A stretch of 41,936 nt of DNA, taken from the NCBI RefSeq assembly GCF_003063665.1, contig NZ_NESF01000015.1, positions 1 to 41,936 of the forward strand. Direction: 5' to 3'. This document shows, in pieces, positions 1-9,322 of this stretch. Both the position numbers and the translations under genes were made by a program. The notes beneath the pieces were generated by a model, which was not told where the DNA came from, ran no database searches, and saw only the letters and a list, made by a program, of their open reading frames with translations. Origin of the DNA: Limnohabitans sp. Hippo3. GTDB taxonomy: Bacteria; Pseudomonadota; Gammaproteobacteria; Burkholderiales; Burkholderiaceae_C. Every line of letters begins with the position of its first letter. Position 1 is the first letter of the stretch.

Positions 1-145
1 TCGCGCCTAATCTTCGGGTGACCGATGCGATCAGGCGATGGCAGGACCTACGCTACCGTTTGGCTGAACCGAGCCGAAAACGCCGCTCACAGAGGGCAAC
101 GTTGCGTAAGATATTAAGTTAGCGCATATGCGCATGCGCGGGTAT
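1..145 (+). mobile_element. Right end of an insertion sequence (copy 1, truncated by the window edge)
   Basis: The sequence at 114-133 (TTAAGTTAGCGCATATGCGC) occurs in inverted orientation at the other end of the window (41810-41829). The match extends, with small differences, out to GGGTAT at 140-145 and to GATATT on the inner side. An open frame arriving from the left edge stops inside this repeat, as transposase genes often do near an IS terminus. I read this as the right terminus of an IS whose body lies outside the window. The IS family is not identified. Confidence 0.6.
3..122 (+). CDS. C-terminal fragment of a probable transposase (partial)
   Basis: This frame is open from the window edge and ends with TAG at 120-122, giving 39 residues. 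The fragment is strongly basic, with a run of Arg and Lys near its end (RKRRSQRATLRK), which suits a DNA-binding tail. The stop codon lies inside the terminal inverted repeat shared with the right end of the window. That position is the main reason to call it a transposase; the residues themselves do not identify a family. It could also be a chance open frame, because only 39 codons are visible. Confidence 0.4.
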   Translation, partial: APNLRVTDAIRRWQDLRYRLAEPSRKRRSQRATLRKILS

Positions 146-171
146 GACGAATTCACCAAGATTGGTTTGTT

Positions 172-203
172 GTGACTCTGTCACACCCGATTTGATCGGG
201 TGT
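172..203 (-). terminator. Paired hairpins downstream of the oxidoreductase gene, possible terminator
   Basis: ACACCCGAT (183-191) and ATCGGGTGT (195-203) form a perfect 9-bp stem with a 3-base loop. A second small stem, GTGAC/GTCAC (172-176 and 180-184), sits beside it. They begin about 37 bases past the stop codon of the minus-strand oxidoreductase gene. No T-run follows on the minus strand, so this is not a canonical intrinsic terminator. It may stabilise the mRNA end or assist Rho-dependent termination. Confidence 0.3.
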
Positions 204-239
204 CCATGGTTTTCAACGGGTTTAAAGAGGCATCGTCAA

Positions 240-3200
240 TCATTGCGCCCGCAAGGAAGCCCACAAAGCCCGTGCCGCCTTGATATTGCGTTCCTTGACA
301 TGGCCAAAGCCTTTGATGTTTTCAGGCACTTGTGCCATGCGCAAAGCCTGAGCATGGTTTTCAAGGTTCAGACCTTGAATGGCATGCCTCATGTGCTGCA
401 TGTATTCCTGGATCAAGGCGCGCTCGGTTTGTCGTTCTTCAGTGCGTCCAAACACATCAAACCAGGTGCCACGCAAGCCCTTCAATGAGGCCAGCAATTT
501 GAAGCCCGTCAACATGGCGGGTCCAAATTTCTGTTTGATCAACTCACCTTTGTTGTTTCGTTTGGCCAAGAGCGGTGGGGCCAGGTGGTAATGCACTTTG
601 AAGTCACCTTCAAAGCTGTTTTGAATGCGCGCCAGAAAACCTGTTTGGGTGTGCAAGCGGGCGACTTCGTATTCATCCTTGTAGGCCATCAGCTTGTACA
701 AATGACGTGCCACGGTTTCGGTCAATGTGCTCTTTCCCAAAGGGGCTTCGGCTGATTGAACCTGGGCGATGAATGCCTGGTAGCGTTTGGCGTAATCGGC
801 ATTTTGGTAATCGGTCAAGCGTGCCATGCGGTCGGCGATCAGGTCTTCCAGTGATTCACGTTTTTTGAACTGGATCACTTGGGCAGGCTGGAGGGTTTTC
901 ATCAGCGCATCGGGCTGGTGTGCGGCGTGGCGACCCCATTCAAAAGCAGCGAGGTTGTTTTTGACCTGCACGTCGTTGAGCTCGATGGCCCGCACCAAAG
1001 ACTCACGGCGCAATGGCACCCAGCCTTTTTGCCAGGCGTAGCCCAGGATCATGGGGTTCACATAAATCGTGTCGCCCATGAGTTGCTTGGCCAGGGCATC
1101 GGCGTCAAAAGCGCCCACGCCTTCCACGCCCACTTGTGCGGTGATTTCGGCCACGCATTGCTCGGCCGGGTTTTGCCAGTTGCCGTTTTTCACAAACGCG
1201 GCGGTGGGTGTGCTGTTGCTGTTCAGGGCCACATGGGTGCGGCCTGCACGCATGCGCAATGTCGTTTCCTTGGAGGCGCTCACGATTGGGTCACAACCGA
1301 TGATCAGGTCGGCAGCGGCCATGCTCACGCGGGTGGTGCGGATCTCGTTCTGGCTGTTGGCCACCAGGATATGGCTCCAGGTCGCGCCGCCTTTTTGCGC
1401 CAGACCGGCCGAGTCTTGTGTGACGATGCCCTTGCCTTCGATGTGTGCGGCCATGCCCAGCAGCTGGCCGATGGTGATGACGCCTGTGCCGCCCACGCCT
1501 GCGACCACCATGCCCCAGGGTTGGGTGATGAGGGGCAGTTCAGGTTCTGGCAAAGCGCCCAAATTGGCAGGGTTCAGCGTGCTTGTGCTGGACGAGGCTT
1601 TCTTTTTGAACGTGCCGCCTTCCACCGTGACAAAGCTGGGGCAGAAGCCTTTGAGGCAGCTGGTGTCCTTGTTGCAGGTGCTTTGGTTGATGGTGCGCTT
1701 GCGGCCCAAGGGTGTCTCGAGCGGTTCGACCGACAGGCAGTTGGACTGCACACCGCAGTCGCCACAGCCCTCACACACTTCTTCGTTGATCATTACGCGC
1801 ACCGCAGGGTCGACCATGGTGCCGCGCTTGCGGCGGCGGCGTTTTTCGGTGGCGCAGGTCTGGTCGTAAATGATGACGGTGGTGCCTTTGATCTCGCGCA
1901 TTTCGCGCTGGATGCGGTCGAGTTCATCGCGGTGGAACACCCGCACGCCTTCGGCCAAAGCCACGCCATCGTATTTGTCCGGTTCGTCGGTCACGACCAC
2001 GATGCGCTGAGCACCTTCGGCCTTCATGCTCATGGCAATTTGCACCACACTGTGACCTTCGGGGCGCTCGCCGACTTGCTGGCCGCCGGTCATGGCCACG
2101 GCATCGTTGTACAAAATTTTGTAGGTGATATTCACACCCGAGGCCACGCTTTGGCGCACCGCCAAAATGCCGCTGTGGAAATAGGTCCCATCGCCGATGT
2201 TGGCAAAAATGTGCTGGTCGGTGCTGAAGGGTTGTTGGCCCGTCCATGGCACGCCTTCGCCGCCCATCTGCGTGAAGCCTACCGTGCTGCGGTCCATCCA
2301 GATGCTCATGAAATGGCAGCCAATGCCCGCCATGGCGCGTGAACCTTCGGGCACCTTGGTGGAGGTGTTGTGCGGGCAGCCTGAGCAGAACCAGGGGGTG
2401 CGCTCGGCGGCCGCGCCCAGGGTCAGGGTTTGGAGCGATTTTTCCTTGGCGTCCAGAACGGCCAGGTGCGCGTCGATGCGGGCGGTGGTGTCGGCGTCCA
2501 CACCCATTTTCTTCAAGCGCTTGGCAATGGCCCGCGCAATCAGGGCCGGGGTCAGGTCGGCGTTGGCTCGCAGCAGCGTGCGCTCGGTCGGGTTGGGGAT
2601 GGACCATTCACCACCCGAGATGTCGCCGTCGGCTTCATCGAATTTGCCCAGGATGTTGGGGCGCACATCGTCACGCCAGTTGTACAGCTCTTCTTTCAGC
2701 TGGTATTCGATGACTTGGCGCTTTTCTTCGACCACCAAAATTTCGCGCAACCCGGTGGCGAATTCGCGGGTGGTTTGTGCTTCAAGCGGCCAGACCACGC
2801 CCACCTTGTGCACCCGGATGCCCAGGCGCTGGCAGGTGGCGTCATCCAACCCCAGGTCCAGCAGGGCTTGGCGCGTGTCGTTGTAGGCTTTGCCGCTGGC
2901 GATCAGGCCAAAGCGGTCATTCGGTCCCTGGATGACGTTGTGGTTGAGTTTGTTGGCGCGGATGTAGGCGAGAGCCGCGTACCACTTGTAGTCGAACAGA
3001 CGGGCTTCCTGCTCCAGTGCGGTATCGGGCCAGCGGATGTGCACGCCGCCAGGGGGCATGACGAATTCGGGCAACACGATTTGCACACGCTCGGGGTCGA
3101 TGTGCGCGGTGGCACTCGACTCGACGATTTCCTGAATCGTCTTCATCCCCGACCAGATGCCCGCAAAGCGGCTCAAGGCCAGGGCGTGCAGACCTTGGTC

Positions 3201-3776
3201 CAGGATGTCCTGCACGCTGGCCGGGAAAAACACGGGCAGGCCGCAGGCCTTGAAGATGTGGTCGCTTTGGTGCGCGGCGGTGGAGCTTTTGGCCACATGG
3301 TCGTCGCCCGCCACCGCCAGCACGCCCCCCCAAGGTGTGGTGCCCGCCATGTTGGCGTGCTTGAACACATCAGAGCAGCGGTCCACACCGGGGCCTTTGC
3401 CGTACCAGATGCCGAACACGCCATCGAACTTGTTGGTGCCGGGTGGCGCAAAGCCCAGTTGCTGTGTGCCCCACAAAGCAGTGGCAGCGAGTTCTTCGTT
3501 CACGCCGGGCTGGAACACGATGTGCTGGGCCTTGAGGTGGTCCTTGGCTTTCCACAGCGACTGGTCGTAGCTGCCCAGTGGCGAGCCCCGGTAGCCGCTG
3601 ATGAAGCCGGCGGTGTTCTTGCCTTGCAGGGTGTCGCGCTGGCGTTGCAGCATGGGCAGCTTGACCAGGGCCTGCACGCCGCTCATGAAGGCGCGGCCGA
3701 CATCGAGGCTGTATTTGTCGTCCAGCGTCACGGTTTCCAGAGCCTGGCGAATCGATTCGGGCAAAGGGGCGTTCAT
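240..3776 (-). CDS. Indolepyruvate ferredoxin oxidoreductase, fused alpha/beta chain
   Basis: This enzyme oxidatively decarboxylates aryl pyruvates (from Trp, Phe and Tyr transamination) to aryl-acetyl-CoA, passing electrons to ferredoxin. The 1178-residue chain fuses the IorA and IorB parts, as is usual in Proteobacteria. Visible are a thiamine-diphosphate site at about 528-565 (GDGTYFHSG, then YNDAVAMTGGQ), two cysteine clusters for iron-sulfur centres at about 668-712 (CEGCGDC, then CLKGFCPS), and the gamma-type domain beginning with GVGGTGVITIG at about 762. A C-terminal region typical of the fused form follows. The start chosen is the ATG giving MNAPLPES, with AGGA about 8 bases upstream; an in-frame start 21 bases earlier is less likely. 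It is divergent from an Lrp/AsnC regulator 108 bases away, which probably controls it. Confidence 0.95.
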   Translation of the reverse strand: MNAPLPESIRQALETVTLDDKYSLDVGRAFMSGVQALVKLPMLQRQRDTLQGKNTAGFISGYRGSPLGSYDQSLWKAKDHLKAQHIVFQPGVNEELAATALWGTQQLGFAPPGTNKFDGVFGIWYGKGPGVDRCSDVFKHANMAGTTPWGGVLAVAGDDHVAKSSTAAHQSDHIFKACGLPVFFPASVQDILDQGLHALALSRFAGIWSGMKTIQEIVESSATAHIDPERVQIVLPEFVMPPGGVHIRWPDTALEQEARLFDYKWYAALAYIRANKLNHNVIQGPNDRFGLIASGKAYNDTRQALLDLGLDDATCQRLGIRVHKVGVVWPLEAQTTREFATGLREILVVEEKRQVIEYQLKEELYNWRDDVRPNILGKFDEADGDISGGEWSIPNPTERTLLRANADLTPALIARAIAKRLKKMGVDADTTARIDAHLAVLDAKEKSLQTLTLGAAAERTPWFCSGCPHNTSTKVPEGSRAMAGIGCHFMSIWMDRSTVGFTQMGGEGVPWTGQQPFSTDQHIFANIGDGTYFHSGILAVRQSVASGVNITYKILYNDAVAMTGGQQVGERPEGHSVVQIAMSMKAEGAQRIVVVTDEPDKYDGVALAEGVRVFHRDELDRIQREMREIKGTTVIIYDQTCATEKRRRRKRGTMVDPAVRVMINEEVCEGCGDCGVQSNCLSVEPLETPLGRKRTINQSTCNKDTSCLKGFCPSFVTVEGGTFKKKASSSTSTLNPANLGALPEPELPLITQPWGMVVAGVGGTGVITIGQLLGMAAHIEGKGIVTQDSAGLAQKGGATWSHILVANSQNEIRTTRVSMAAADLIIGCDPIVSASKETTLRMRAGRTHVALNSNSTPTAAFVKNGNWQNPAEQCVAEITAQVGVEGVGAFDADALAKQLMGDTIYVNPMILGYAWQKGWVPLRRESLVRAIELNDVQVKNNLAAFEWGRHAAHQPDALMKTLQPAQVIQFKKRESLEDLIADRMARLTDYQNADYAKRYQAFIAQVQSAEAPLGKSTLTETVARHLYKLMAYKDEYEVARLHTQTGFLARIQNSFEGDFKVHYHLAPPLLAKRNNKGELIKQKFGPAMLTGFKLLASLKGLRGTWFDVFGRTEERQTERALIQEYMQHMRHAIQGLNLENHAQALRMAQVPENIKGFGHVKERNIKAARALWASLRAQ

Positions 3777-3835
3777 GGTGTGTCCTGCGGCAATCAATGG
3801 AAAACACAGTGTAGGACGGCCAAGCCGACAAGTGC

Positions 3836-3866
3836 TTGCTTTCTGTGACAGGATTTGCCCTATGAT
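3836..3866 (+). promoter_or_regulatory. Possible promoter for the Lrp/AsnC gene
   Basis: TATGAT at 3861-3866 resembles a -10 element about 18 bases before the ATG at 3885. TTGCTT at 3836-3841 is a poor -35 with a long 19-base spacer. It lies in the only gap shared by the divergent oxidoreductase and regulator genes, where autoregulation by the Lrp-type protein would be expected. No clear Lrp box was recognised. Confidence 0.3.
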
Positions 3867-3884
3867 TTGAAAGAATCTTGCTCA

Positions 3885-4364
3885 ATGAGGCCTATTTTGG
3901 AAACACTGGATAAATTCGACTGGGCGATATTGAATGAACTGCAGCGTGATGGGCGCTTGACCAACGCCGAGTTGGCTCAGCGTGTCGGCCTGTCGGCAGC
4001 GCCGTGTTGGCGGCGGGTGCGGGCGCTGGAAGAGGCGGGCGTCATCAAAGGTTATCGCGCCGAAATCGACCGTCAAAAAGTGGGGCTGGACGTGTTCGCC
4101 TTCGTACGCCTGGATGCCGAGCGCAACCGAGGCGACATCACACGCCAACTGGAGGAGGCGATCCTCAAGATCCCGGAAGTGATCTCTTGCCACTACATCA
4201 GCGGCACTGGCACCTTCGAGCTGCAGGTGGTCAGCAAAGACCTGAACACCTTCAGCCAGTTTGCCCGCGATGTGTTGATCAATTTGCCCAATGTGAAAGA
4301 CTTGCACACCAGTTTTTCGCTGGGCGAGGTCAAGGCCGTAGGGGCCTTGCCTTTGAAGCCTTGA
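3885..4364 (+). CDS. Lrp/AsnC family transcriptional regulator
   Basis: A 159-residue protein of normal Lrp length. The N-terminus carries a winged helix-turn-helix (LTNAELAQRVGLSAAPCWRR, about residues 25-45). The C-terminal half is a RAM-type effector and oligomerisation domain (GYRAEIDRQKVGLDVFAFV, then the CHYISGTGTFELQVV stretch). Such proteins sense amino acids and often control adjacent divergent metabolic genes. Here the candidates are the aryl-pyruvate oxidoreductase (divergent) and glutamate dehydrogenase (convergent). I chose the ATG at 3885 (MRPILETLDKFDW), because the family start lies just before the first helix; a TTG start 30 bases earlier is possible. The ribosome site is weak. 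Confidence 0.93.
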   Translation: MRPILETLDKFDWAILNELQRDGRLTNAELAQRVGLSAAPCWRRVRALEEAGVIKGYRAEIDRQKVGLDVFAFVRLDAERNRGDITRQLEEAILKIPEVISCHYISGTGTFELQVVSKDLNTFSQFARDVLINLPNVKDLHTSFSLGEVKAVGALPLKP

Positions 4365-4418
4365 ACGCCTTGCTTGATGGACAAACGGTCTTTTGGGTCT
4401 GTGCGTAAAAACCGGATG

Positions 4419-5729
4419 TCAGGGGTATAAACCGCGCAATTCGCGTGCTTGCAAAATGCGCGTGCAAGCCACGATGAAGGTGGCTGTGCGCAGACTGACG
4501 CGGTGCTCGTCGGCCACTTGCCAGATGGCGGCAAAAGCTTCGTGCATGATACGCACCAAGCGGGTGTTGATGTCATCTTCGCTCCAGAAAAAGCTGGAGA
4601 AATCCTGCACCCATTCAAAGTAGCTGACCGTCACGCCGCCCGCGTTGGCGATCACATCGGGCACGACCAGGATGCCGCGTTCGTGCAGGATGTCGTCGGC
4701 TTCGGGGGTGGTGGGGCCGTTGGCGCCTTCGATCACCATGCGGGTCTGGATCTGGTGGGCATTGGCGGCGGTGATTTGCTGCTCCAGTGCGGCCGGGATC
4801 AGGATGTCGCAGTCCACCCCCCAGAACTGCGCATCAGGCAGGGTCTCTGCAGGCGCGAACCCCTTGACGCTGCCGTTCTCCCCAACATGGCTCAGCAGGG
4901 CGGGCACGTCCAGACCAGACGCCTGATAAACCGTGCCGCCGTGGTCCTGCACCGCGACCACCGTGGCCCCGGCCTGCGCAAACAGCTTGGCCGCAATGCC
5001 GCCCACATTGCCAAAGCCTTGCACGGTGATACGGGCCTTGGCGATGTCCAGACCGATGTGTTGCGCGGCTTCCTGACCCACCGTGAAGACACCCCGCCCG
5101 GTGGCTTCGCGTCGCCCCAGAGAGCCGCCCAAGGCCAAGGGCTTGCCGGTCACCACGCCCGAGGCGGTGGCGCCTTCGTTCATCGAATAAGTGTCCATCA
5201 TCCAGGCCATGATCTGTTCGTTGGTGTTCACGTCCGGGGCCGGAATGTCCTTGGTCGGGCCGATGATGATGCCGATCTCGCTGGTGTAGCGGCGTGTCAG
5301 GCGCTCCAGCTCGCCGCGTGACAGGGTTTTGGGGTCGACCCGGATGCCGCCCTTGGCGCCGCCAAAAGGCAGGTTGACGGCCGCGTTTTTCACCGACATC
5401 CAGGCCGACAAGGCCATGACTTCGGACAGCGTCACATCCTGGTGAAAGCGCACGCCGCCTTTGCCCGGGCCTCGGCTGGTGTTGTGCTGCACGCGGTAGC
5501 CCTCAAAGTGGGCCATGGTGCCGTTGTCCAGCTCGATCGGCACGTCCACGATCAGGGCGCGTTTGGGGCGTTTGAGTGTTTCGACCCAGCGCGACAAGCT
5601 GCCCAGATAGGGCGTGACGCGGTCGACTTGCTGCAGGTAAATCCCCCAGGGGCCAAGGTGCTCTGGGTTCAAATAAGAGGGCAGTGCATGGGCGCTTGTG
5701 GCGGTGATGCCTACAGGTGAATTGGACAT
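4419..5729 (-). CDS. gdhA: Glutamate dehydrogenase
   Basis: Interconverts glutamate with 2-oxoglutarate and ammonia using NAD(P). The 436-residue length fits the hexameric small-chain class. The substrate pocket is marked by [10 protein letters not shown] and the catalytic-lysine stretch [13 protein letters not shown]. The Rossmann coenzyme domain carries GFGNVGG, and later [14 protein letters not shown] is characteristic. AAAGG lies about 9 bases before the ATG on the minus strand. The gene converges on the Lrp/AsnC regulator with a 54-base gap and no obvious terminator. With the aryl-pyruvate oxidoreductase it suggests a local focus on amino-acid catabolism, glutamate dehydrogenase regenerating 2-oxoglutarate for transamination (inference). 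NAD versus NADP preference cannot be read from the sequence with confidence. Confidence 0.96.
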   Translation of the reverse strand: MSNSPVGITATSAHALPSYLNPEHLGPWGIYLQQVDRVTPYLGSLSRWVETLKRPKRALIVDVPIELDNGTMAHFEGYRVQHNTSRGPGKGGVRFHQDVTLSEVMALSAWMSVKNAAVNLPFGGAKGGIRVDPKTLSRGELERLTRRYTSEIGIIIGPTKDIPAPDVNTNEQIMAWMMDTYSMNEGATASGVVTGKPLALGGSLGRREATGRGVFTVGQEAAQHIGLDIAKARITVQGFGNVGGIAAKLFAQAGATVVAVQDHGGTVYQASGLDVPALLSHVGENGSVKGFAPAETLPDAQFWGVDCDILIPAALEQQITAANAHQIQTRMVIEGANGPTTPEADDILHERGILVVPDVIANAGGVTVSYFEWVQDFSSFFWSEDDINTRLVRIMHEAFAAIWQVADEHRVSLRTATFIVACTRILQARELRGLYP

Positions 5730-5962
5730 GTTTCGTCGCCTTTCTTGAAACTGACGGTTTTTCAGTGGTGCAAATGGTAGGGCGGGAACACGCCGCCGTC
5801 CAAGGCCGCTTGGCTGTCAGGTCATGCGTTTGGTGCATAACCGCAAGGGCCGCAGGTCTGACCCCCTGCCTGTAAAATCAGCCGCTTCAGCTGACCCCGT
5901 GGCAGGGCGGCCCACGGCGCAGGCGGCGCCCATTTTTGGCCTTCATTCAAGGCGGACTTCTC

Positions 5963-7933
5963 ATGCTTTACCCTCAAGAATTCGATGTGATCGTGGTCGG
6001 CGGCGGCCATGCCGGAACCGAGGCTGCACTGGCGGCTGCGCGCATGGGTTGTAAAACGATCTTGCTCACCCACAACATCGAGACGCTGGGCCAGATGAGC
6101 TGCAACCCCAGTATTGGCGGCATTGGCAAGGGGCATCTGGTCAAAGAGGTGGATGCCTTGGGCGGCGCCATGGCGCTGGCCACCGACGAAGGCGGTATCC
6201 AGTTCCGCATCCTCAACAGTTCCAAAGGCCCGGCCGTGCGCGCCACCCGCGCCCAGGCCGACCGCATCCTCTACAAAGCCGCCATCCGTCGCATGCTGGA
6301 GAACCAGCCCAATTTGTGGCTGTTCCAGCAGGCCGTCGATGATTTGATGGTGGAAGGTGACCGGGTAGTGGGCGCCGTGACGCAGGTGGGCATCCGTTTC
6401 CGTTCGCGTACCGTGGTGCTGACCGCAGGCACCTTTCTGGACGGCAAGATCCATGTGGGCTTGCAGAACTATTCAGCGGGCCGAGCGGGTGACCCCCCGG
6501 CGGTGAGCCTGTCGGCGCGTCTGAAGGAACTGAAGCTGCCGCAAGGGCGCCTGAAGACCGGCACGCCGCCGCGCCTGGATGGGCGCACCATTGATTTTTC
6601 GAAATGCACCGAGCAGCCCGGCGACGGCGTCCCCGGTGGCATGAACCCCGAGGGTGGGGTGCCGGTGTTAAGCTTCATGGGCAAGGCGAGCATGCACCCG
6701 CAGCAAGTGCCGTGCTGGATCACCCACACCAACGAGCGCACACACGAGATCATCCGCTCCGGCTTTGACCGCAGCCCCATGTTCACCGGCAAGATCGAAG
6801 GCGTGGGCCCGCGTTATTGCCCGAGCGTCGAAGACAAGATCAACCGCTTTGCCGACAAGGACAGCCACCAGATTTTTCTGGAGCCCGAAGGCCTGACCAC
6901 GAACGAGTATTACCCCAACGGCATCTCGACCAGCTTGCCGTTTGACATCCAGTACGATCTGGTGCGGTCGATGAAGGGGCTGGAAAATTGCCACATCCTG
7001 CGCCCGGGCTACGCCATCGAATACGACTATTTCGACCCGCGCTCACTCAAGAACAGTTTTGAGACGAAGCAGATCAACGGCTTGTTCTTTGCGGGTCAGA
7101 TCAACGGCACGACCGGTTACGAAGAAGCTGCGGCCCAGGGCCTGTTCGCGGGCATCAACGCTGCGCTGCAATGCCGGGGCGAAGCCGCCTGGACACCTGC
7201 ACGCGACCAGGCGTATTTGGGTGTGCTGGTGGACGACCTGGTGACCCAGGGCGTGACCGAGCCTTACCGCATGTTCACCAGCCGGGCGGAGTTCCGCCTG
7301 CAGCTGCGCGAAGACAATGCCGATGCCCGTTTGACTGAAGTGGGGCGACAAATGGGCCTGGTCGATGACGCCCGTTGGGACGCGTTCAGCCGCAAACGCG
7401 ATGCTGTTTCACGTGAAACAGAGCGCCTGAAATCCACTTGGGTGAACCCGCGCAACCTGCCCGCAGCGGAATCCGAGCGGGTTTTGGGCAAGGCCATTGA
7501 GCACGAGCACAACCTGTTCGATTTGTTGCGCAGACCGAATGTGTCATACCCTGACCTGATGTCTTTGGATGGTGGGCGCATGGCAAGTGCCGATGTTTCA
7601 CGTGAAACACTGGGCGATTTGAGCGCCCCGGTGATTGAACAGGTCGAGATCGCGGCCAAGTATTCGGGTTACATCGACCGCCAAAAAGGGGAGGTGGAGC
7701 GGGCTGCGTTTTACGAGCACCTGCGCCTGCCCGAGAATCTCGACTACATGCAGGTCTCGGCCTTGTCGATCGAGGCGCGGCAGAAGTTGGCCAAGCACCG
7801 TCCTGAAACCCTGGGTCAAGCCTCACGCATCTCCGGCATCACACCGGCCAGCGTGTCTTTGTTGTTAATTCACCTGAAAAAGGGTGGTTTCAAAGGCTTC
7901 ATGCAAGCGGCTGAGGAAGGCGTGCAGGCATGA
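5963..7933 (+). CDS. mnmG: tRNA uridine-5-carboxymethylaminomethyl modification enzyme MnmG (GidA)
   Basis: With MnmE, MnmG installs the cmnm5 group on wobble uridine-34 of several tRNAs, using FAD and methylene-tetrahydrofolate. The N-terminus [18 protein letters not shown] contains the FAD dinucleotide-binding glycine motif. The conserved [17 protein letters not shown] stretch and the C-terminal region ending in a helical tail are present. Length is 656 residues, normal for the family. The ATG at 5963 fits the usual family start better than an upstream TTG at 5936, and AAGG lies upstream. The coding sequence contains two perfect parS sites (7405-7420 and 7594-7609), both read as Val-Ser-Arg-Glu-Thr. 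Its stop overlaps the rsmG start (ATGA). Confidence 0.98.
   Translation: MLYPQEFDVIVVGGGHAGTEAALAAARMGCKTILLTHNIETLGQMSCNPSIGGIGKGHLVKEVDALGGAMALATDEGGIQFRILNSSKGPAVRATRAQADRILYKAAIRRMLENQPNLWLFQQAVDDLMVEGDRVVGAVTQVGIRFRSRTVVLTAGTFLDGKIHVGLQNYSAGRAGDPPAVSLSARLKELKLPQGRLKTGTPPRLDGRTIDFSKCTEQPGDGVPGGMNPEGGVPVLSFMGKASMHPQQVPCWITHTNERTHEIIRSGFDRSPMFTGKIEGVGPRYCPSVEDKINRFADKDSHQIFLEPEGLTTNEYYPNGISTSLPFDIQYDLVRSMKGLENCHILRPGYAIEYDYFDPRSLKNSFETKQINGLFFAGQINGTTGYEEAAAQGLFAGINAALQCRGEAAWTPARDQAYLGVLVDDLVTQGVTEPYRMFTSRAEFRLQLREDNADARLTEVGRQMGLVDDARWDAFSRKRDAVSRETERLKSTWVNPRNLPAAESERVLGKAIEHEHNLFDLLRRPNVSYPDLMSLDGGRMASADVSRETLGDLSAPVIEQVEIAAKYSGYIDRQKGEVERAAFYEHLRLPENLDYMQVSALSIEARQKLAKHRPETLGQASRISGITPASVSLLLIHLKKGGFKGFMQAAEEGVQA
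7404..7421. promoter_or_regulatory. parS centromere site 1 (perfect)
   Basis: TGTTTCACGTGAAACA at 7405-7420 is the canonical 16-bp parS palindrome bound by chromosomal ParB. An extra C/G pair extends it to 18 bp. It is inside mnmG, about 3.9 kb before parB. Confidence 0.97.
7594..7609. promoter_or_regulatory. parS centromere site 2 (perfect)
   Basis: A second exact copy of the 16-bp parS palindrome, 189 bases after site 1 and also inside mnmG. Confidence 0.97.
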
Positions 7934-8577
7934 GCGTGAATCTGGAGGCTGGGCTGCGCTCGGGTGCGCAAGCCTTGGGTTTGGCTTTGACGGATGCGCA
8001 AATCCAGCATTTGCTGGACTATGCGGCGCTGATCCAGAAATGGAACAAGGTCTACAACCTGACCGCGTTGCGCGACCCGGCGGACATGCTCACGCACCAC
8101 CTGTTGGACAGCCTGACCGCCATTGCCCCTTTGCGCCGACATAACCAGGGCCAGCCTGTTCGGGTGCTGGATGTGGGTTCGGGTGGTGGCCTGCCTGGCG
8201 TGGTCTTGGCCATTTGCTTGCCAGAGTTGAACGTGAGCTGTGTCGACACGGTGGCCAAAAAAGCCGCCTTTGTGCAGCAGGTGGCGGTGAGTTTGAAGCT
8301 GCCCAATTTGCGTGGTGTGCACGCTCGGGTCGAGTCCCTGACCGATCCGTACCAGATCATTTGCTCCAGGGCCTTTGCCTCTTTGCCTGACTTTGTCACC
8401 TGGTCCCGTTCGGCCCTCGCCGACGGCGGGGTCTGGATGGCCATGAAGGGCAAGCACCCACAGGGTGAAATTGACGCACTGCCGACGGATGTTCAGGTGT
8501 TTCACGTGGAACCTTTGAAGGTGCCTGGCCTGGACGTGGAGCGTTGCATGGTCTGGATGAAGCCCCAAACGCCGTGA
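7930..8577 (+). CDS. rsmG: 16S rRNA (guanine-527-N7)-methyltransferase RsmG (GidB)
   Basis: Methylates N7 of G527 in 16S rRNA using S-adenosylmethionine; loss gives low-level streptomycin resistance in other bacteria. The 215-residue chain has the family pattern [13 protein letters not shown] followed by HHLLDSL, and the SAM-binding glycine loop [16 protein letters not shown] at about residues 76-91. The ATG overlaps the mnmG stop (ATGA), so translation is probably coupled. A degenerate parS site lies near its 3' end and a perfect one just after its stop. Confidence 0.97.
   Translation: MSVNLEAGLRSGAQALGLALTDAQIQHLLDYAALIQKWNKVYNLTALRDPADMLTHHLLDSLTAIAPLRRHNQGQPVRVLDVGSGGGLPGVVLAICLPELNVSCVDTVAKKAAFVQQVAVSLKLPNLRGVHARVESLTDPYQIICSRAFASLPDFVTWSRSALADGGVWMAMKGKHPQGEIDALPTDVQVFHVEPLKVPGLDVERCMVWMKPQTP
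8498..8513. promoter_or_regulatory. Degenerate parS-like site inside rsmG
   Basis: TGTTTCACGTGGAACC keeps the central TTTCACGTGGAA core. It differs from the perfect local sites at two positions, one of which (A to G) matches the Bacillus-type parS half-site. It lies between sites 2 and 4 of the cluster and encodes Val-Phe-His-Val-Glu-Pro in rsmG. Confidence 0.65.
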
Positions 8578-8584
8578 ATGCGGG

Positions 8585-8604
8585 CGTGTTTCACGTGAAA
8601 CACG
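8585..8604. promoter_or_regulatory. parS centromere site 4 (perfect, intergenic)
   Basis: The exact 16-bp parS core lies at 8587-8602 and is extended by flanking pairs to a 20-bp palindrome. It sits 9 bases after the rsmG stop and before the first LysE gene, so this copy is free of coding constraint. Confidence 0.97.
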
Positions 8605-8668
8605 CTGTTTGAGGGGTTGCCCGAAGGGCATCACGTACACTCGCCACATTCCCCCTGAAAGTGCAGAT

Positions 8669-9283
8669 ATGTTTGGTATCTCGGATTACGGCGCATTCGC
8701 TGCGGCCTTTGTCCTGCTTTTGTTTTTGCCTGGTCCCGGTAACCTGGCACTGATCAGCTCGGCCAGCAAAGGCGGAATGCCGGGTGGCCTGGCTTCGGTG
8801 ATGGGCCTGCTTTTGGGGGACCAGATTTCGCTGTGGCTCACGGTGGCCGGTGTGGCCGCCATGCTCAAGACCTACCCGCCTTTGTTCATGGCCTTGCAGT
8901 GGTTGGGGGCGGCTTATTTGTTATGGCTGGGTGGCAAGATGCTCATGTCCAAGCCGGGCGAGGTGCCCAGTCTGCAGATCACGCCCGGGCATTATTTTCG
9001 GGAAACATTGCTCATCACCTTGCTCAACCCCAAGGCGATCATGTTTTATTTGGCGTTTTTCCCGCAGTTCATCGACCCGGTCCAGCATCAGGGTTGGGTG
9101 ACTTTTGGTGTGATGGCCGGGACCATCGCAGCGCTGGGATTTGTGTACTGTTTCGGGGTAGTCTGGGTCACCCACCACATGGCCGAACGCCTCCGCGCCC
9201 ATCCCAAGTTGTCATCCTCCTTGCAAAAACTGGCGGGTTTGTGCCTGGTGGGTTTTGGTTTCAGGATGGTGTTGGCCAAATAA
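8669..9283 (+). CDS. LysE/RhtB family exporter, copy 1
   Basis: A 204-residue inner-membrane protein of the LysE/RhtB family, which exports amino acids or their derivatives. It has the family signature PGPGNLALISSASKGG in the first loop, about six hydrophobic segments, and the LLNPKAIMFYLAFFPQFIDP motif in the middle. The ATG at 8669 (MFGISDYGAF) was chosen because the second copy next door starts identically. The ribosome site is weak (GAAAG). Its substrate is unknown. It follows the fourth parS site and precedes its own paralogue with a 39-base gap, so the pair is a tandem duplication placed between rsmG and parA. Confidence 0.93.
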   Translation: MFGISDYGAFAAAFVLLLFLPGPGNLALISSASKGGMPGGLASVMGLLLGDQISLWLTVAGVAAMLKTYPPLFMALQWLGAAYLLWLGGKMLMSKPGEVPSLQITPGHYFRETLLITLLNPKAIMFYLAFFPQFIDPVQHQGWVTFGVMAGTIAALGFVYCFGVVWVTHHMAERLRAHPKLSSSLQKLAGLCLVGFGFRMVLAK

Positions 9284-9322
9284 GGCGCGCACCAGACGTT
9301 CTCGTTTTTCGGAAAGCTCCTC

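Noticed and set aside
879..3848. Long plus-strand open frames opposite the indolepyruvate oxidoreductase gene
   Set aside because: They are mirror frames of a strongly coding G+C-rich gene, with His/Ala/Gly-rich translations and no motif. The minus-strand frame has full family motifs.
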